DNA of 64,000 bases from NCBI RefSeq assembly GCF_001263415.1, contig NZ_LGTE01000014.1:24379-88378 (forward strand), given 5' to 3'. The position numbers were made by a program, and so were the translations under genes. Positions 41,473 through 49,933 of the stretch are shown here, one piece after another (the stretch's first letter is position 1; every line of letters starts with the position of its first letter). A model generated the notes under the pieces. It had not been told where the DNA came from, made no database searches, and saw nothing but the letters and a program-made list of their open reading frames with translations. Source of the stretch: Thermincola ferriacetica (GTDB lineage Bacteria > Bacillota > Thermincolia > Thermincolales > Thermincolaceae).

Positions 41473-42846
41473 TTACAATCCATAGTTTGCCAGTGAAAAG
41501 CCGGGAATCAGTTTCTTGTAGATATCAGCACATTCACTGATGAAGTCTTCTTCTTTCTCAGGCAGACTTTCCAGTGTACGCATAGCGGATTCAAGCGACT
41601 CTTTCTCAAAGGCTGACATCTGCAGTTTGCTGTCCTTCAGCATCAGTTCACCGGCCTTAATTGCCGCCGCGCGTGCCCTGGCATAATATGACGTGTTGTT
41701 TTCCACAATGGCCTTGCCGATTTCATAAGCATTCTGCGGACACAGAATGAATCCGTGGGTATCACGGTATTTATCCGATTCAACCATCATATCCCTCAGG
41801 ATTTTGGCCTGCCCCATCTCAATGGCCGTATTCATCAGCGCCACATCATATCCGAGTATTTCGGTAAATACGGCAACAGTTGTTCCACCGAACATATCAT
41901 GATATTCAACAGCTTCATTACTCCACAGGTCACAGCAGGCAGCAATCAGGTTTCCGACCAGGTCACTGTGCGCACAGGCACTGGCTTTTCCTTCCATGGC
42001 AATCGGCACACCGGTAATAGCCTTGATAATCACATCTTCATAACCGCAGTCCTTGGAAGGGCCCTTTGCACCCTGCTCATAGGCAACAAGACTGCGGGCA
42101 GCGGAAATAGCCCTGGTAAGAGCAGCAAAAGTATGCGGTACAGACCGGTCCTGATATCCGCCGGCCATAAACATGGCTACGTTTGCCTGTGCACAGTCCG
42201 TGTCACCGCCAGGTGTAACACCGTATTTATCAGCGATCTCCACTATTTTTTTCCACATAAATTCCATGTCACGGCTGCCCAGAACTCCTATACCGAACAA
42301 TGTACCGCGAATATCCTGCCTGACAATGGTATAGTCAGAAATCTCCTTGCCACCGACAGACTCAATGGACAGATTGTCTGCTCCTCCGGCAGCACTTGTT
42401 TCGAAGGTTTTTAACTGGTTTTCCAGAGCAACGCAGTTTCTGATATCCTCTTCATCAGGCTTGCGGTAATCTGCAATAGTTGCCCTGATGGCGCTTTTCA
42501 GGCCATATTTGCGATGATATTCCTCCTGTAGATGCTTGGTAGCGGCAGCAATTTCACCGCCCCAGTCCGGGTTTTTGGTCATCTGATAAACGTGTTCCAG
42601 CTCAATCTGAATTCCGGGAATACCGATAGCAACACAACGACCCAGTACATCTGTTACCATTTTTTCATATTCTTTAACCAGAGTTTTCTTTGTGGTTTCA
42701 GTCCCCGGTCTTGGATGAGGCACCAGCTCAGGAAAAACATAACCCCCACCCACTGTAAAATCACGTCCATACTTAACAGGGTTTTTGGCTGTTCCGAAAA
42801 TCATTTCATCCGCGCTTGCATAAGCCATTTTGTCGAATTTCGGCAT
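41473..42846 (-). CDS. mtaB: MtaB, methanol:corrinoid methyltransferase
   Basis: 457 residues, the usual length for MtaB. It activates methanol on zinc and transfers the methyl group to Co(I) of MtaC. Zinc-ligand regions known from the archaeal enzyme are visible: the glutamate in NLSIESVGGKE, the cysteine in GGDTDCAQANV and the cysteine in GKASACAHSDL. AGGAGG lies before the ATG. It is the first gene of mtaB-mtaC-cobW-ramA, transcribed from the sigma-54 promoter about 145 bp upstream. Archaeal-type MtaB occurs in several acetogenic and sulfate-reducing Firmicutes. Confidence 0.93.
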   Translation of the reverse strand: MPKFDKMAYASADEMIFGTAKNPVKYGRDFTVGGGYVFPELVPHPRPGTETTKKTLVKEYEKMVTDVLGRCVAIGIPGIQIELEHVYQMTKNPDWGGEIAAATKHLQEEYHRKYGLKSAIRATIADYRKPDEEDIRNCVALENQLKTFETSAAGGADNLSIESVGGKEISDYTIVRQDIRGTLFGIGVLGSRDMEFMWKKIVEIADKYGVTPGGDTDCAQANVAMFMAGGYQDRSVPHTFAALTRAISAARSLVAYEQGAKGPSKDCGYEDVIIKAITGVPIAMEGKASACAHSDLVGNLIAACCDLWSNEAVEYHDMFGGTTVAVFTEILGYDVALMNTAIEMGQAKILRDMMVESDKYRDTHGFILCPQNAYEIGKAIVENNTSYYARARAAAIKAGELMLKDSKLQMSAFEKESLESAMRTLESLPEKEEDFISECADIYKKLIPGFSLANYGL

Positions 42847-42990
42847 TAGTCTGACCTCCTTCTTTTCTTAAAATAATTCCGGTTGAAAAGCAGGTTTGTA
42901 CAGGCAAAATGAGTTTACATCCCCCCTCCCCCTGGCAGAACAAACCGGTAGCCGACTTCTCCAAACACCGGTATTTGCCTCAATTTTAGT

Positions 42991-43006
42991 AGCAATAATC
43001 ATGCCA
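42991..43006 (-). promoter_or_regulatory. Sigma-54 promoter of the mtaB operon
   Basis: On the minus strand TGGCATG-ATTA-TTGCT, matching the sigma-54 consensus TGGCAYR-N4-TTGCW at every fixed position. Predicted transcription start is about 12 bases on, roughly 130 bases before mtaB. An activator gene of the required class lies in the same cluster. Confidence 0.82.
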
Positions 43007-43154
43007 GAAACAGGAGCGAGGGAGTAAAAGGTTGTTTTTTTCTTACAGAGACCTGTTCCTCTAGAAAAACGCGAAGATTCAGACGACAGTGCGGCTTAAA
43101 CACCAGTTCGTTTTCCGCCGAAGGCAGTTACCCGATCGGAGTAACGGGTTGAAG

Positions 43155-43171
43155 TGTTCCAATTCTGAACG
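43155..43171. promoter_or_regulatory. Candidate activator site (diverged), mtaB promoter
   Basis: TGTTCC-AATTC-TGAACG, a diverged copy (two mismatches in the right half) of the dyad TGTTCC-N5-GGAACA that is perfect upstream of the second operon. It is about 150 bp upstream of the sigma-54 promoter. A further left half-site TGTTCC lies at 43054-43059. Confidence 0.4.
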
Positions 43172-43244
43172 CTTTTTTAAACTCTCCGGGTAAAATCTGA
43201 ACCAGGCTGTTTGCTCGTACAAGTCATGGCCTGTTTTTCTGTTC

Positions 43245-43269
43245 TGTTCCGGTTTGGTACAGTGTACCA
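43245..43269. promoter_or_regulatory. Candidate activator site and overlapping dyad, mtaB promoter
   Basis: TGTTCC-GGTTT-GGTACA (43245-43261) matches the shared dyad with one mismatch. It overlaps a second perfect dyad TGGTACA-G-TGTACCA (43255-43269). The pair lies about 240 bp upstream of the sigma-54 promoter, a usual enhancer distance. The rest of the 42847-43314 gap has no gene. Confidence 0.5.
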
Positions 43270-43285
43270 CTTTCGGTTATCTAAT

Positions 43286-43318
43286 AAAAAAAGATGATAC
43301 GGCAGTAATCCGCATCAC
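43286..43318 (-). terminator. Terminator after the second mtaC
   Basis: A nine-base stem (minus strand GTGATGCGG/CCGTATCAT with two G-U pairs, seven-base loop) is followed by seven T. It includes the stop codon at 43315 and separates the upstream operon from the mtaB promoter region. Confidence 0.75.
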
Positions 43319-44067
43319 CCGTTGTATTTACGCCTGATTGCCTCCCAGCCCATACCCCGGCAGGCATCTTCAGCTATTTTGGGCGCCAGAGACGCGTCTT
43401 TGCCGTAAATCCCAAACAAAAAACCGGTAATAAAAGATAAAGTAACCCCGCCTCCCCCACCGCAGACAAAAGGAACCACTAACCGCTCTTCCTGCATACG
43501 GGCCGATATTCTTTCAAAGGCGCTCATAGTAGTGCTCAAATGGGCCGTTCCGCACAAAATATCGGGTCTGTATTTCCTTACGGCCTTGATAACTTCTTCA
43601 ACAGGTACATCCTTACCCAGGTCGACCACTTCAAAACCGCTGGCCCTTAACAGAGTATTAACAATCTTCTGCCCCAAGTCGTGAATATCTCCCTCAGCAG
43701 TGTGGGTAACCGCCAAACCTCTTTTTCGAACAGGATGACCCAGCTCATTTTCACACATTTTCAGTCCCAGCAGCATGGCATCAGACGCCAATAAAGTCTG
43801 GGGAAGATAATAAATGCCTTCATCCCACAACAAACTCACCTCTCGCATAGCGGCAACAAGCCCGTTATAGATGATGTCAACCGGATCATGCTCAGCCAGG
43901 GCCGCTTTTACGGCATGCGGCACCCTATCAGTTTCACCCAGAATAACGGCTTCTACAACCTTATGAATCAGCCTGTTCTCATTGGCTGCTTTCCTGATGG
44001 AATAATATGGACTTTCCGTCACCAGGTCATAACGGGTAAAAATATTTGAGTAGTCTTTGATGTCCAC
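43315..44067 (-). CDS. mtaC: Second MtaC-like corrinoid protein
   Basis: 250 residues, clearly paralogous to the mtaC beside mtaB (shared DYSNIFTRYDLV start, LWDEGIYYLPQTLLASDAMLLG, EGDIHDLGQKIV, GKDASLAPKIAEDA). The cobalamin-binding His and the glycine-rich loop are intact. It starts at GTG two bases after the activator gene's stop, with GGAGGT in the end of that gene. No methyltransferase I follows it, so it may serve MtaB under other conditions or a methyltransferase elsewhere. Confidence 0.87.
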   Translation of the reverse strand: MDIKDYSNIFTRYDLVTESPYYSIRKAANENRLIHKVVEAVILGETDRVPHAVKAALAEHDPVDIIYNGLVAAMREVSLLWDEGIYYLPQTLLASDAMLLGLKMCENELGHPVRKRGLAVTHTAEGDIHDLGQKIVNTLLRASGFEVVDLGKDVPVEEVIKAVRKYRPDILCGTAHLSTTMSAFERISARMQEERLVVPFVCGGGGGVTLSFITGFLFGIYGKDASLAPKIAEDACRGMGWEAIRRKYNG

Positions 44068-44069
44068 GG

Positions 44070-46082
44070 TTACATACCTCCTTGATCACCCCTTTTGCCT
44101 TTTGCTGCACATAAATTATATCGTTTAATTTTCCTGTAGAGTGTGTTTCTTCCAATCCCCAGGGTTGATGCCGCCCTGGAAATGTTCCACCGGCACTTAT
44201 CAAGGGCATCTCTGATTATTTCGGCCTCAGCGCTTTTCAGATTTATTTTTTGTTCGGGGTTTATCTGTCGGTTGTTTTGAGGGGAATATATTCTGGCAGG
44301 AAGATGTTCAGGTATAAGGATATCGGTTTCTACAATGTTAAGCGCCTGTTCGATAACGTTTTCCAGTTCCCGCACATTGCCGGGCCAGTCGTACCTGGAA
44401 AGGCACTCATAGAAATCAGGGGCGATAATAGGGGGAGTTATGCCCAGTCGGCGGCTGATTTTATTGACGAAATACTGAGCCAGATAGGGAATGTCTCTGG
44501 GGCGGTCCCGCAAACTGGGAATAACGAGGTTAATTACGTTTAATCTGTAATACAGGTCAAGCCTGAAATTACCTTTTTCCACTTCTTCGGCCAGGTTTTT
44601 GTTGGTAGCGGCGATAACACGGGTGTTTACTGGAATGGATTTCTGCCCGCCGATCCGGGTAACCTGCCGTTCCTGCAAAACTCGCAGCAGACTGGCCTGG
44701 ATATCCAGGGGCATATCTCCTATTTCATCCAGGAAAATAGTACCTCCGGAGGCCAGTTCAAATTTACCGGGCCGGCCTCCTTTCTTGGCACCTGTGAATG
44801 CTCCTTCTTCATACCCGAATAATTCACTCTCCACCAGCTCCCTGGGAATGGCACCGCAGTTAATTACGATGAAAGGACCTCCACGGCGCCCGCTGGCATT
44901 ATGTATTGCCTGGGCAAACATTTCCTTGCCTGTACCGCTGGCTCCCTGTAACAGAATAGTTGAACTGCTCCGGGCGACTCTTTTCGCTCGCTGTATAAGA
45001 GTATGCAATTGAGGGTCATTGCCAATAATATCGTCAAAAGTAAAGGTGGCCTGAGCCCCTACCATTTTGTTAACAAGCTTGTGTACGCTTTGCATCTCCC
45101 GTAAAGTGGCCATCATCCCTGTTACCTGGCCTGTTTCATCACGAATCATCTTCACAGTTGACGTAAATCGCGTACCACCGGCCGGTGTTTCGATATAAAA
45201 CTCCTTATCTGTAAACTCCACTTCATTTTGCAGAGCTTCCAGTAGTGGAAAACTCTGACCGAAGACATCAAGAGCAGACCTGCCGATGCAATCTTCCCGG
45301 TTTACCTGCAATATCTTGGCACCTTCTGAATTCAACTGGGTTATTTTCCGGTTGGCCTCAATGGCAATCAGTCCCTCATCCATTGTTTCAATAACTGCAG
45401 TTACCTTTTTGTAGGCCAGCAAGAGCTCATAGGATTTTTTCTGACTGACCAGTTGGTTTTCTATGGCCTTGACGGCTGCTACCACCATCCCCAGAGTGTG
45501 AGCATGGACATTATTACAAAGCCCTATAATGGAAAGCACTCCCAAAAGCTCACCCTCGGGACTGAAAATCGGAGCCGCAGAACCGGTCAGCCCGTGTAAT
45601 ACTTTACAATAATGTTCAGTGGCCGTTATCTGGACCGGTTTTTTTTCAAAAAGGCAAGTGCCGATACTGTTGGTCCCGCAGATGGACTCACTCCAGTCAG
45701 AACCTACCTCGGTGCAAATGTGTTTTGTCTGGTAGTGAATTACCGGATCACGCAGTACATCCAGAATGATGCCGTTGTCGTCCGCAAGGCAGACCAGAGT
45801 TTCGGAACCTTTGACAAAATTATACAGGTGGCTCATAAAGGGCATGGCTGCACCAATCAGTGTTTTTCGCCGTTCAATGTGTTTGTTTATCTGAGACGGA
45901 CTCAAAAGATTAATGTGGTCCAGGGGAGACATTGGATCTACCTTCATCCTGAGGCAGCGATGCCAGGAATTTGCTATCAGCGGTCTGATAACATAAGGTT
46001 CTATTTCATAATTGGAAATAAACTTTTCCCAGGACCGATAAACCCTGGTGAGTTTGCGATTTACGGTCCACAATGCTCCCAC
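44070..46082 (-). CDS. Sigma-54-dependent activator, AcoR-like (GAF-PAS-AAA-Fis)
   Basis: 670 residues. A GAF domain (about 65-205; ESICGTNSIGT and LTGSAAPIFSPEGE are AcoR-like) is followed by a PAS domain (about 220-330), the AAA+ domain (about 345-575: Walker A GASGTGKEM, the sigma-54-contacting GAFTGA, Walker B GGTIFLDEIGD) and a Fis-type helix-turn-helix (WNISRAASTLGIGRNTLYRKI). With intact GAFTGA it can activate sigma-54 promoters, and two lie at the heads of the flanking operons. The ligand may be a methyl donor. The start is ambiguous between GTG 46082 and TTG 46073, the latter better spaced from AGAGGTGG. Confidence 0.92.
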   Translation of the reverse strand: MGALWTVNRKLTRVYRSWEKFISNYEIEPYVIRPLIANSWHRCLRMKVDPMSPLDHINLLSPSQINKHIERRKTLIGAAMPFMSHLYNFVKGSETLVCLADDNGIILDVLRDPVIHYQTKHICTEVGSDWSESICGTNSIGTCLFEKKPVQITATEHYCKVLHGLTGSAAPIFSPEGELLGVLSIIGLCNNVHAHTLGMVVAAVKAIENQLVSQKKSYELLLAYKKVTAVIETMDEGLIAIEANRKITQLNSEGAKILQVNREDCIGRSALDVFGQSFPLLEALQNEVEFTDKEFYIETPAGGTRFTSTVKMIRDETGQVTGMMATLREMQSVHKLVNKMVGAQATFTFDDIIGNDPQLHTLIQRAKRVARSSSTILLQGASGTGKEMFAQAIHNASGRRGGPFIVINCGAIPRELVESELFGYEEGAFTGAKKGGRPGKFELASGGTIFLDEIGDMPLDIQASLLRVLQERQVTRIGGQKSIPVNTRVIAATNKNLAEEVEKGNFRLDLYYRLNVINLVIPSLRDRPRDIPYLAQYFVNKISRRLGITPPIIAPDFYECLSRYDWPGNVRELENVIEQALNIVETDILIPEHLPARIYSPQNNRQINPEQKINLKSAEAEIIRDALDKCRWNISRAASTLGIGRNTLYRKIKRYNLCAAKGKRGDQGGM

Positions 46083-46151
46083 CTCTTTGCAAGGGTAGTA
46101 TTAATTTCTATTCTATAATAAGGCTGAATAACCTTTTCATTTTGTATATAA

Positions 46152-46877
46152 TTATTCGAATTTTTGCGCTATTTTTCGATATTTTATTTCTTCTGGTTCT
46201 CCACCGCCCGGGCCAAGTCCCAGTTTCCTCAAAGTCGAAACCATTCTGATGGCACATTTGATAGCATCGTTAGCCTCCCTGGCAAAGCCGTCGGCCCCCC
46301 ACCGGCGGGCTATATGTTCATTTAGCGGAGCACCGCCAACCATTATTTTTACCGAAGGATTTTTTTCTTTAATTTTCTTTATGATTTCATTCATACATGG
46401 CATCACATTGGTCATCATAGCAGAAAGACATACTATCTCCGCATCGGTCCGCAGTTGCTCGTTAATAAACCGTTCCAGCGGAACGTCCCGTCCCAGGTCA
46501 TGCACCTCAAAACCAACAGCATCAAACATCATTTTTATAATATTTTTTCCGATGTCATGAATATCACCCTGCACCACCCCGATAATAATCTGGCCCCTTA
46601 TCCCGGTTTGTTCTCTTTTCAGGTGGGGTCTTAAAATATTGAGACCTGAATACAGGGCATCGGTGCACATCATCATTTCGGGAACAAAATATTCACCCCG
46701 TTCATAAAGCTCACCTACTTCCTCTATTCCGCATACCAATCCATTCATAATCGCGTCATAAACATCCATCCGGTACAAAATTACATCTTTGGCCGCTTCC
46801 ACAACCATTTCCTCATCGAAATTTATGACCCCGTTTTTCAGGCGGTCCCAGACTTCCTGTGGGGTTACGGTTCCCAT
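46152..46877 (-). CDS. Methyltransferase-cognate corrinoid protein
   Basis: About 241 residues with the B12-binding-2 helical cap and the cobalamin domain motif QGDIHDIGKNIIKM (lower-ligand His) and the IMVGGAPLNEHIARRWGADG loop. It is a paralogue of the gene just upstream, and the two differ from MtaC in lacking the long N-terminus. Such proteins are methylated by a substrate-specific methyltransferase I and demethylated by a methyltransferase II. ATG 46877 follows AAGGAG by ten bases. Confidence 0.88.
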   Translation of the reverse strand: MGTVTPQEVWDRLKNGVINFDEEMVVEAAKDVILYRMDVYDAIMNGLVCGIEEVGELYERGEYFVPEMMMCTDALYSGLNILRPHLKREQTGIRGQIIIGVVQGDIHDIGKNIIKMMFDAVGFEVHDLGRDVPLERFINEQLRTDAEIVCLSAMMTNVMPCMNEIIKKIKEKNPSVKIMVGGAPLNEHIARRWGADGFAREANDAIKCAIRMVSTLRKLGLGPGGGEPEEIKYRKIAQKFE

Positions 46878-46961
46878 TTTGACTAATCTCCTTCCCAAGT
46901 TGAATTATTTTAAATGCATAGAGGAATTTTTCAGAGTTAAAAAGGGTTATGTTGCAGAAAA

Positions 46962-46990
46962 CCCCGGGATGTTTGATAATTTCCCGGGGC
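46962..46990 (-). terminator. Intra-operon hairpin, possible partial terminator
   Basis: A GC-rich stem CCCCGGGA/TCCCGGGG with a 12-base loop and TTTT on the minus strand lies between the two corrinoid genes. It could reduce transcription of the second corrinoid gene and the activator or stabilise the upstream mRNA. Confidence 0.6.
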
Positions 46991-47008
46991 CACAGAATTC
47001 CAAAATCA

Positions 47009-47671
47009 TCAGCCTTTTTGCAGTTCGCGCAAAGAACTTACCATGTTTATTGCATCCTTCAATGCATTGTTGGCATCCTTGGCATAACCGTCTGCGCCCC
47101 ATTTTTCCGCCAGTTCTTCGTTTACGGGCGCACCGCCGATCATAATTTTAACTTTTGGGTTTTTCTCCTTGATCTTGGCAATGATATCCTTCATCCCCAC
47201 CATAGTAGTGGTCATCATGGCTGACAGGCAAACCAGGTCAGAATCTGTCTTCAATTGCTCCTCCACAAATTTTTCAAGCGGAACGTCCCTGCCCAGGTCA
47301 TGTACTTCAAATCCGGCAACATCAAACATCATTTTGACAATGTTCTTACCGATGTCATGCACATCGCCCTGAACTACACCCATGACAACCTGCCCCTTGA
47401 TCCCCGCGTCCCTTTTTTTCATGTGGGGCTTTAATATGTTTAACCCTGCATACATGGCATCAGCGGCCAGCAACATTTCCGGAACGAATATTTCCTCCAG
47501 TTCATACAGGCGTCCGACTTCCTCTATCCCACAGACCAGGCCGTCAAAAATTGCTTTTTCAGCGTCCATACCGATGGCCAGGGCTTCGTTGGCAGCCTCA
47601 ATCACGGCCTCCTCATCATATTCCACCACACCTTTTTTCAGACGTTCCAGAATCTCCTGTTCTTTACTCAT
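47009..47671 (-). CDS. Methyltransferase-cognate corrinoid protein
   Basis: 220 residues, a typical length for MtvC/MtbC-type corrinoid proteins. The helical cap (about 1-90, IEEVGRLYELEEIFVPEMLLAADAMYAG) is followed by the cobalamin domain with QGDVHDIGKNIVKM and IMIGGAPVNEELAEKWGADG. The position after the MtaA-like and MtrH-like genes suggests that it is their methyl carrier. GAGGAAAG precedes the ATG. Confidence 0.9.
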   Translation of the reverse strand: MSKEQEILERLKKGVVEYDEEAVIEAANEALAIGMDAEKAIFDGLVCGIEEVGRLYELEEIFVPEMLLAADAMYAGLNILKPHMKKRDAGIKGQVVMGVVQGDVHDIGKNIVKMMFDVAGFEVHDLGRDVPLEKFVEEQLKTDSDLVCLSAMMTTTMVGMKDIIAKIKEKNPKVKIMIGGAPVNEELAEKWGADGYAKDANNALKDAINMVSSLRELQKG

Positions 47672-47847
47672 AACTCTTTCCTCCCTTTCCCTTTAACTTC
47701 TCAAGTGGTTTCTTTCTAACAAATCTATCCATTTTACTTTGCTGCAGGAGCGGGAAATATCTCCTCAATCCTGGTTATAATTTGGCCAAACAGAGATACC
47801 TCCTTTATCAACAGAGTTCTCGAATTAGGTGGAGTTTCAGTAAACTT

Positions 47848-48906
47848 TCAGCCGACAGCTTTTCTCTGCCATTTTTTGGCCCCCAGTTCCTTCACCGTAT
47901 CCACCATGGTTTTGAGGTTCTGTACCGGAGCCGTAGGCCAGATATCACATCCCGGCCAGACAGCGTCCACGCCGTCCTCCAGGCATTTCACAGTAGCATT
48001 GCGCACATCTTCGGGCGTACCGTTGACCAGAACGTTGTATGCATCCAGCGCACCGAAGACCAGCGGCTCTTTTCCTATATCAGCCCTGGTTTTGACCATG
48101 TCGTTTTTCTGCTCAATGCTGAGCGCATCATATCCGCTCTCCTGCATTACTGTGATAACCGAATTCGTACTTCCACAGATATGAAGTATCTTGGGTACAT
48201 TGATGTTCTGAGCAATCTTGATTAACGGCGGCTGGATCAGGCTCTTGAAGACCCTGGGACTTAAAATGTCTGTGGTGGCGCCCATTTCACGGATACAGAT
48301 GTAATCAGCGCCGGCAGCTTCGTAGTAAGGAATAATTTTTATTATGACATCTGCCAGCCGGTCCAGCATCTCGGCAACCAGCTTCTGTTTTTTGAATGAC
48401 AGTTTGAAGAGTTCATTTAAATCCATCAGTTGTCCGGCCAAAGTAAAGGGCCCTAACAGGTAAGTACCGATAGGCACTTCTTTACCAATATCGGTCTTCA
48501 ACATTTTGATTGCTTCCGCCACCACGGGAATTCGACCACGCTCAGTCAGGTTGTCTGGAATTTCGAAAGTAGTCATGTCGGCTTCCTCGTGGATAATTTT
48601 TTCCTTTATGGTCGGGTAAAGGAGCATATCCACTTCTTCATAGGGATTCATCACACAACCCAGGGCTTCAGCCTCAACGCACAGGTCAAAGGGAACAACC
48701 GCACATTCATATCCAAACAGTTTATACGAACTGGCAGCGGCATTAGCCATTTTCCCGGCATCTCCGTGGGTTTCAGCAAGTTTGTAGCCGAACTGTTCCA
48801 GGCCTGCCGTAGTTACATTGCCCATGCCGCTGTAACAGGCCGGACGGTCAACTTCCTTACCTTCGAAAAGGCGCAACACCCGTTCCCGGGGAGTTAAACC
48901 ACTCAT
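47848..48906 (-). CDS. Uroporphyrinogen decarboxylase-fold methyltransferase (MtaA/MtvB-like), copy 2
   Basis: About 352 residues of the UroD superfamily. Unlike true UroD it has the zinc-binding H-X-C (ILHICGS, near residue 240) and a later cysteine (VWPGCDIWP), the pattern of methylcobamide:thiol methyltransferases (MtaA, MtbA) and of O-demethylase methyltransferase I (MtvB type). It may load or unload the adjacent corrinoid protein; direction and substrate are not decidable from sequence. ATG 48906 has AAAGGAGG at good distance. Confidence 0.85.
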   Translation of the reverse strand: MSGLTPRERVLRLFEGKEVDRPACYSGMGNVTTAGLEQFGYKLAETHGDAGKMANAAASSYKLFGYECAVVPFDLCVEAEALGCVMNPYEEVDMLLYPTIKEKIIHEEADMTTFEIPDNLTERGRIPVVAEAIKMLKTDIGKEVPIGTYLLGPFTLAGQLMDLNELFKLSFKKQKLVAEMLDRLADVIIKIIPYYEAAGADYICIREMGATTDILSPRVFKSLIQPPLIKIAQNINVPKILHICGSTNSVITVMQESGYDALSIEQKNDMVKTRADIGKEPLVFGALDAYNVLVNGTPEDVRNATVKCLEDGVDAVWPGCDIWPTAPVQNLKTMVDTVKELGAKKWQRKAVG

Positions 48907-48965
48907 TTTACATCCTCCTTTGAAATATTTGTTTTTCAATTTGCAGTTATTTTGACCGGGCCATC

Positions 48966-49907
48966 TTATTGCTGATTTAGTTTCTGGGCAAAATCATTAA
49001 AGAACTTGTACAGGGGATGATTCGGGTTACTCGGCAGTTTGCCCGTATTTTCATAAACCAGCGTGGACAGCAGCAAAGTTGTGGAAACGGTAGCAGGTAT
49101 GAGTTTAGGAATATTCACTATAGGCCCGGAGAAAAAGAAATCACTCCACAGCAGCACCGATGCTGCCTGTCCGGCAGTGTTCATTGCGGCAAACCCTTCT
49201 GGGCCCCACATCTCCCGCGCCTCTTTCCACATATATGTGCCGTTGGATGCAGCAACCCCGGCGGGCCAGCCGGAGTCTTCCTTGATCAGCCTGCAGGCTA
49301 TTCCGGAAAAGGACATGGCCGGTAAATTCATAACGGATGTGTCCACAAGTACCGATTCAAAGGTATCCTGGCCGATAACATCCATCATTTTGTTGAAGGA
49401 CGCCAGTCTGCCCCTGGGTGTCTGGTCTTCCTGGTCAAAAACCTGCACCACTATGTGCTTGCAGCCCATTTCCTTAAGCCGCTGTACCTGGCCGGGGATG
49501 TCCTTGTCCCAGGGAGTGATGCTGTTATACAAAACCCGGTCTGCCAGTCCTTGTTCAGTTACATACTGCATGGCCTGAAGCCTTGGTTCCTGCACCCACA
49601 TGTCTATACCAAAAGGCTTATCACTGATAGAAGTAAAAAAATCTATGTAGGTTTTCATCTCATCCACTGAGGTCGCCACCATGGCTACCAGAACCGGAAT
49701 CCCGGTCTGTTCTGACAATTCTTCCTGTCTTTTTACATACTCCGTGGCCTTGGCCCTGTCAAACTTACGTTCTTTCCGACTTTCCAGAATCCTGTCCCCG
49801 TTATGGAACATGGAAGAGATAAGGAGAGGCGGATTATCCCCGGGCTGACCCCCTACCAGAATATCACCGATTTTGCAGACCTTTTGAGGTTTGCTGAAGG
49901 AATACAT
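48966..49907 (-). CDS. MtrH-like methylcorrinoid:tetrahydrofolate methyltransferase
   Basis: About 313 residues of the MtrH family (TIM barrel; KIGDILVGGQPGDNPPLLI start, DMWVQEPRLQAM, VLVDTSVMNLP). In bacteria this family (MtgA, MtvA and relatives) transfers methyl groups from a corrinoid protein to tetrahydrofolate. It gives this cluster its exit into the Wood-Ljungdahl methyl branch. ATG 49907 follows AAGGTGG by six bases; the GTG at 49916 overlaps that site. Confidence 0.9.
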   Translation of the reverse strand: MYSFSKPQKVCKIGDILVGGQPGDNPPLLISSMFHNGDRILESRKERKFDRAKATEYVKRQEELSEQTGIPVLVAMVATSVDEMKTYIDFFTSISDKPFGIDMWVQEPRLQAMQYVTEQGLADRVLYNSITPWDKDIPGQVQRLKEMGCKHIVVQVFDQEDQTPRGRLASFNKMMDVIGQDTFESVLVDTSVMNLPAMSFSGIACRLIKEDSGWPAGVAASNGTYMWKEAREMWGPEGFAAMNTAGQAASVLLWSDFFFSGPIVNIPKLIPATVSTTLLLSTLVYENTGKLPSNPNHPLYKFFNDFAQKLNQQ

Positions 49908-49933
49908 CTGTTCCACCTTCTTTCATGAAAATG

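Noticed and set aside
43079..43270. A 63-codon minus-strand frame between the two mtaC/mtaB units
   Set aside because: It lies in the regulatory region across the activator sites, has no ribosome site and no recognisable domain.
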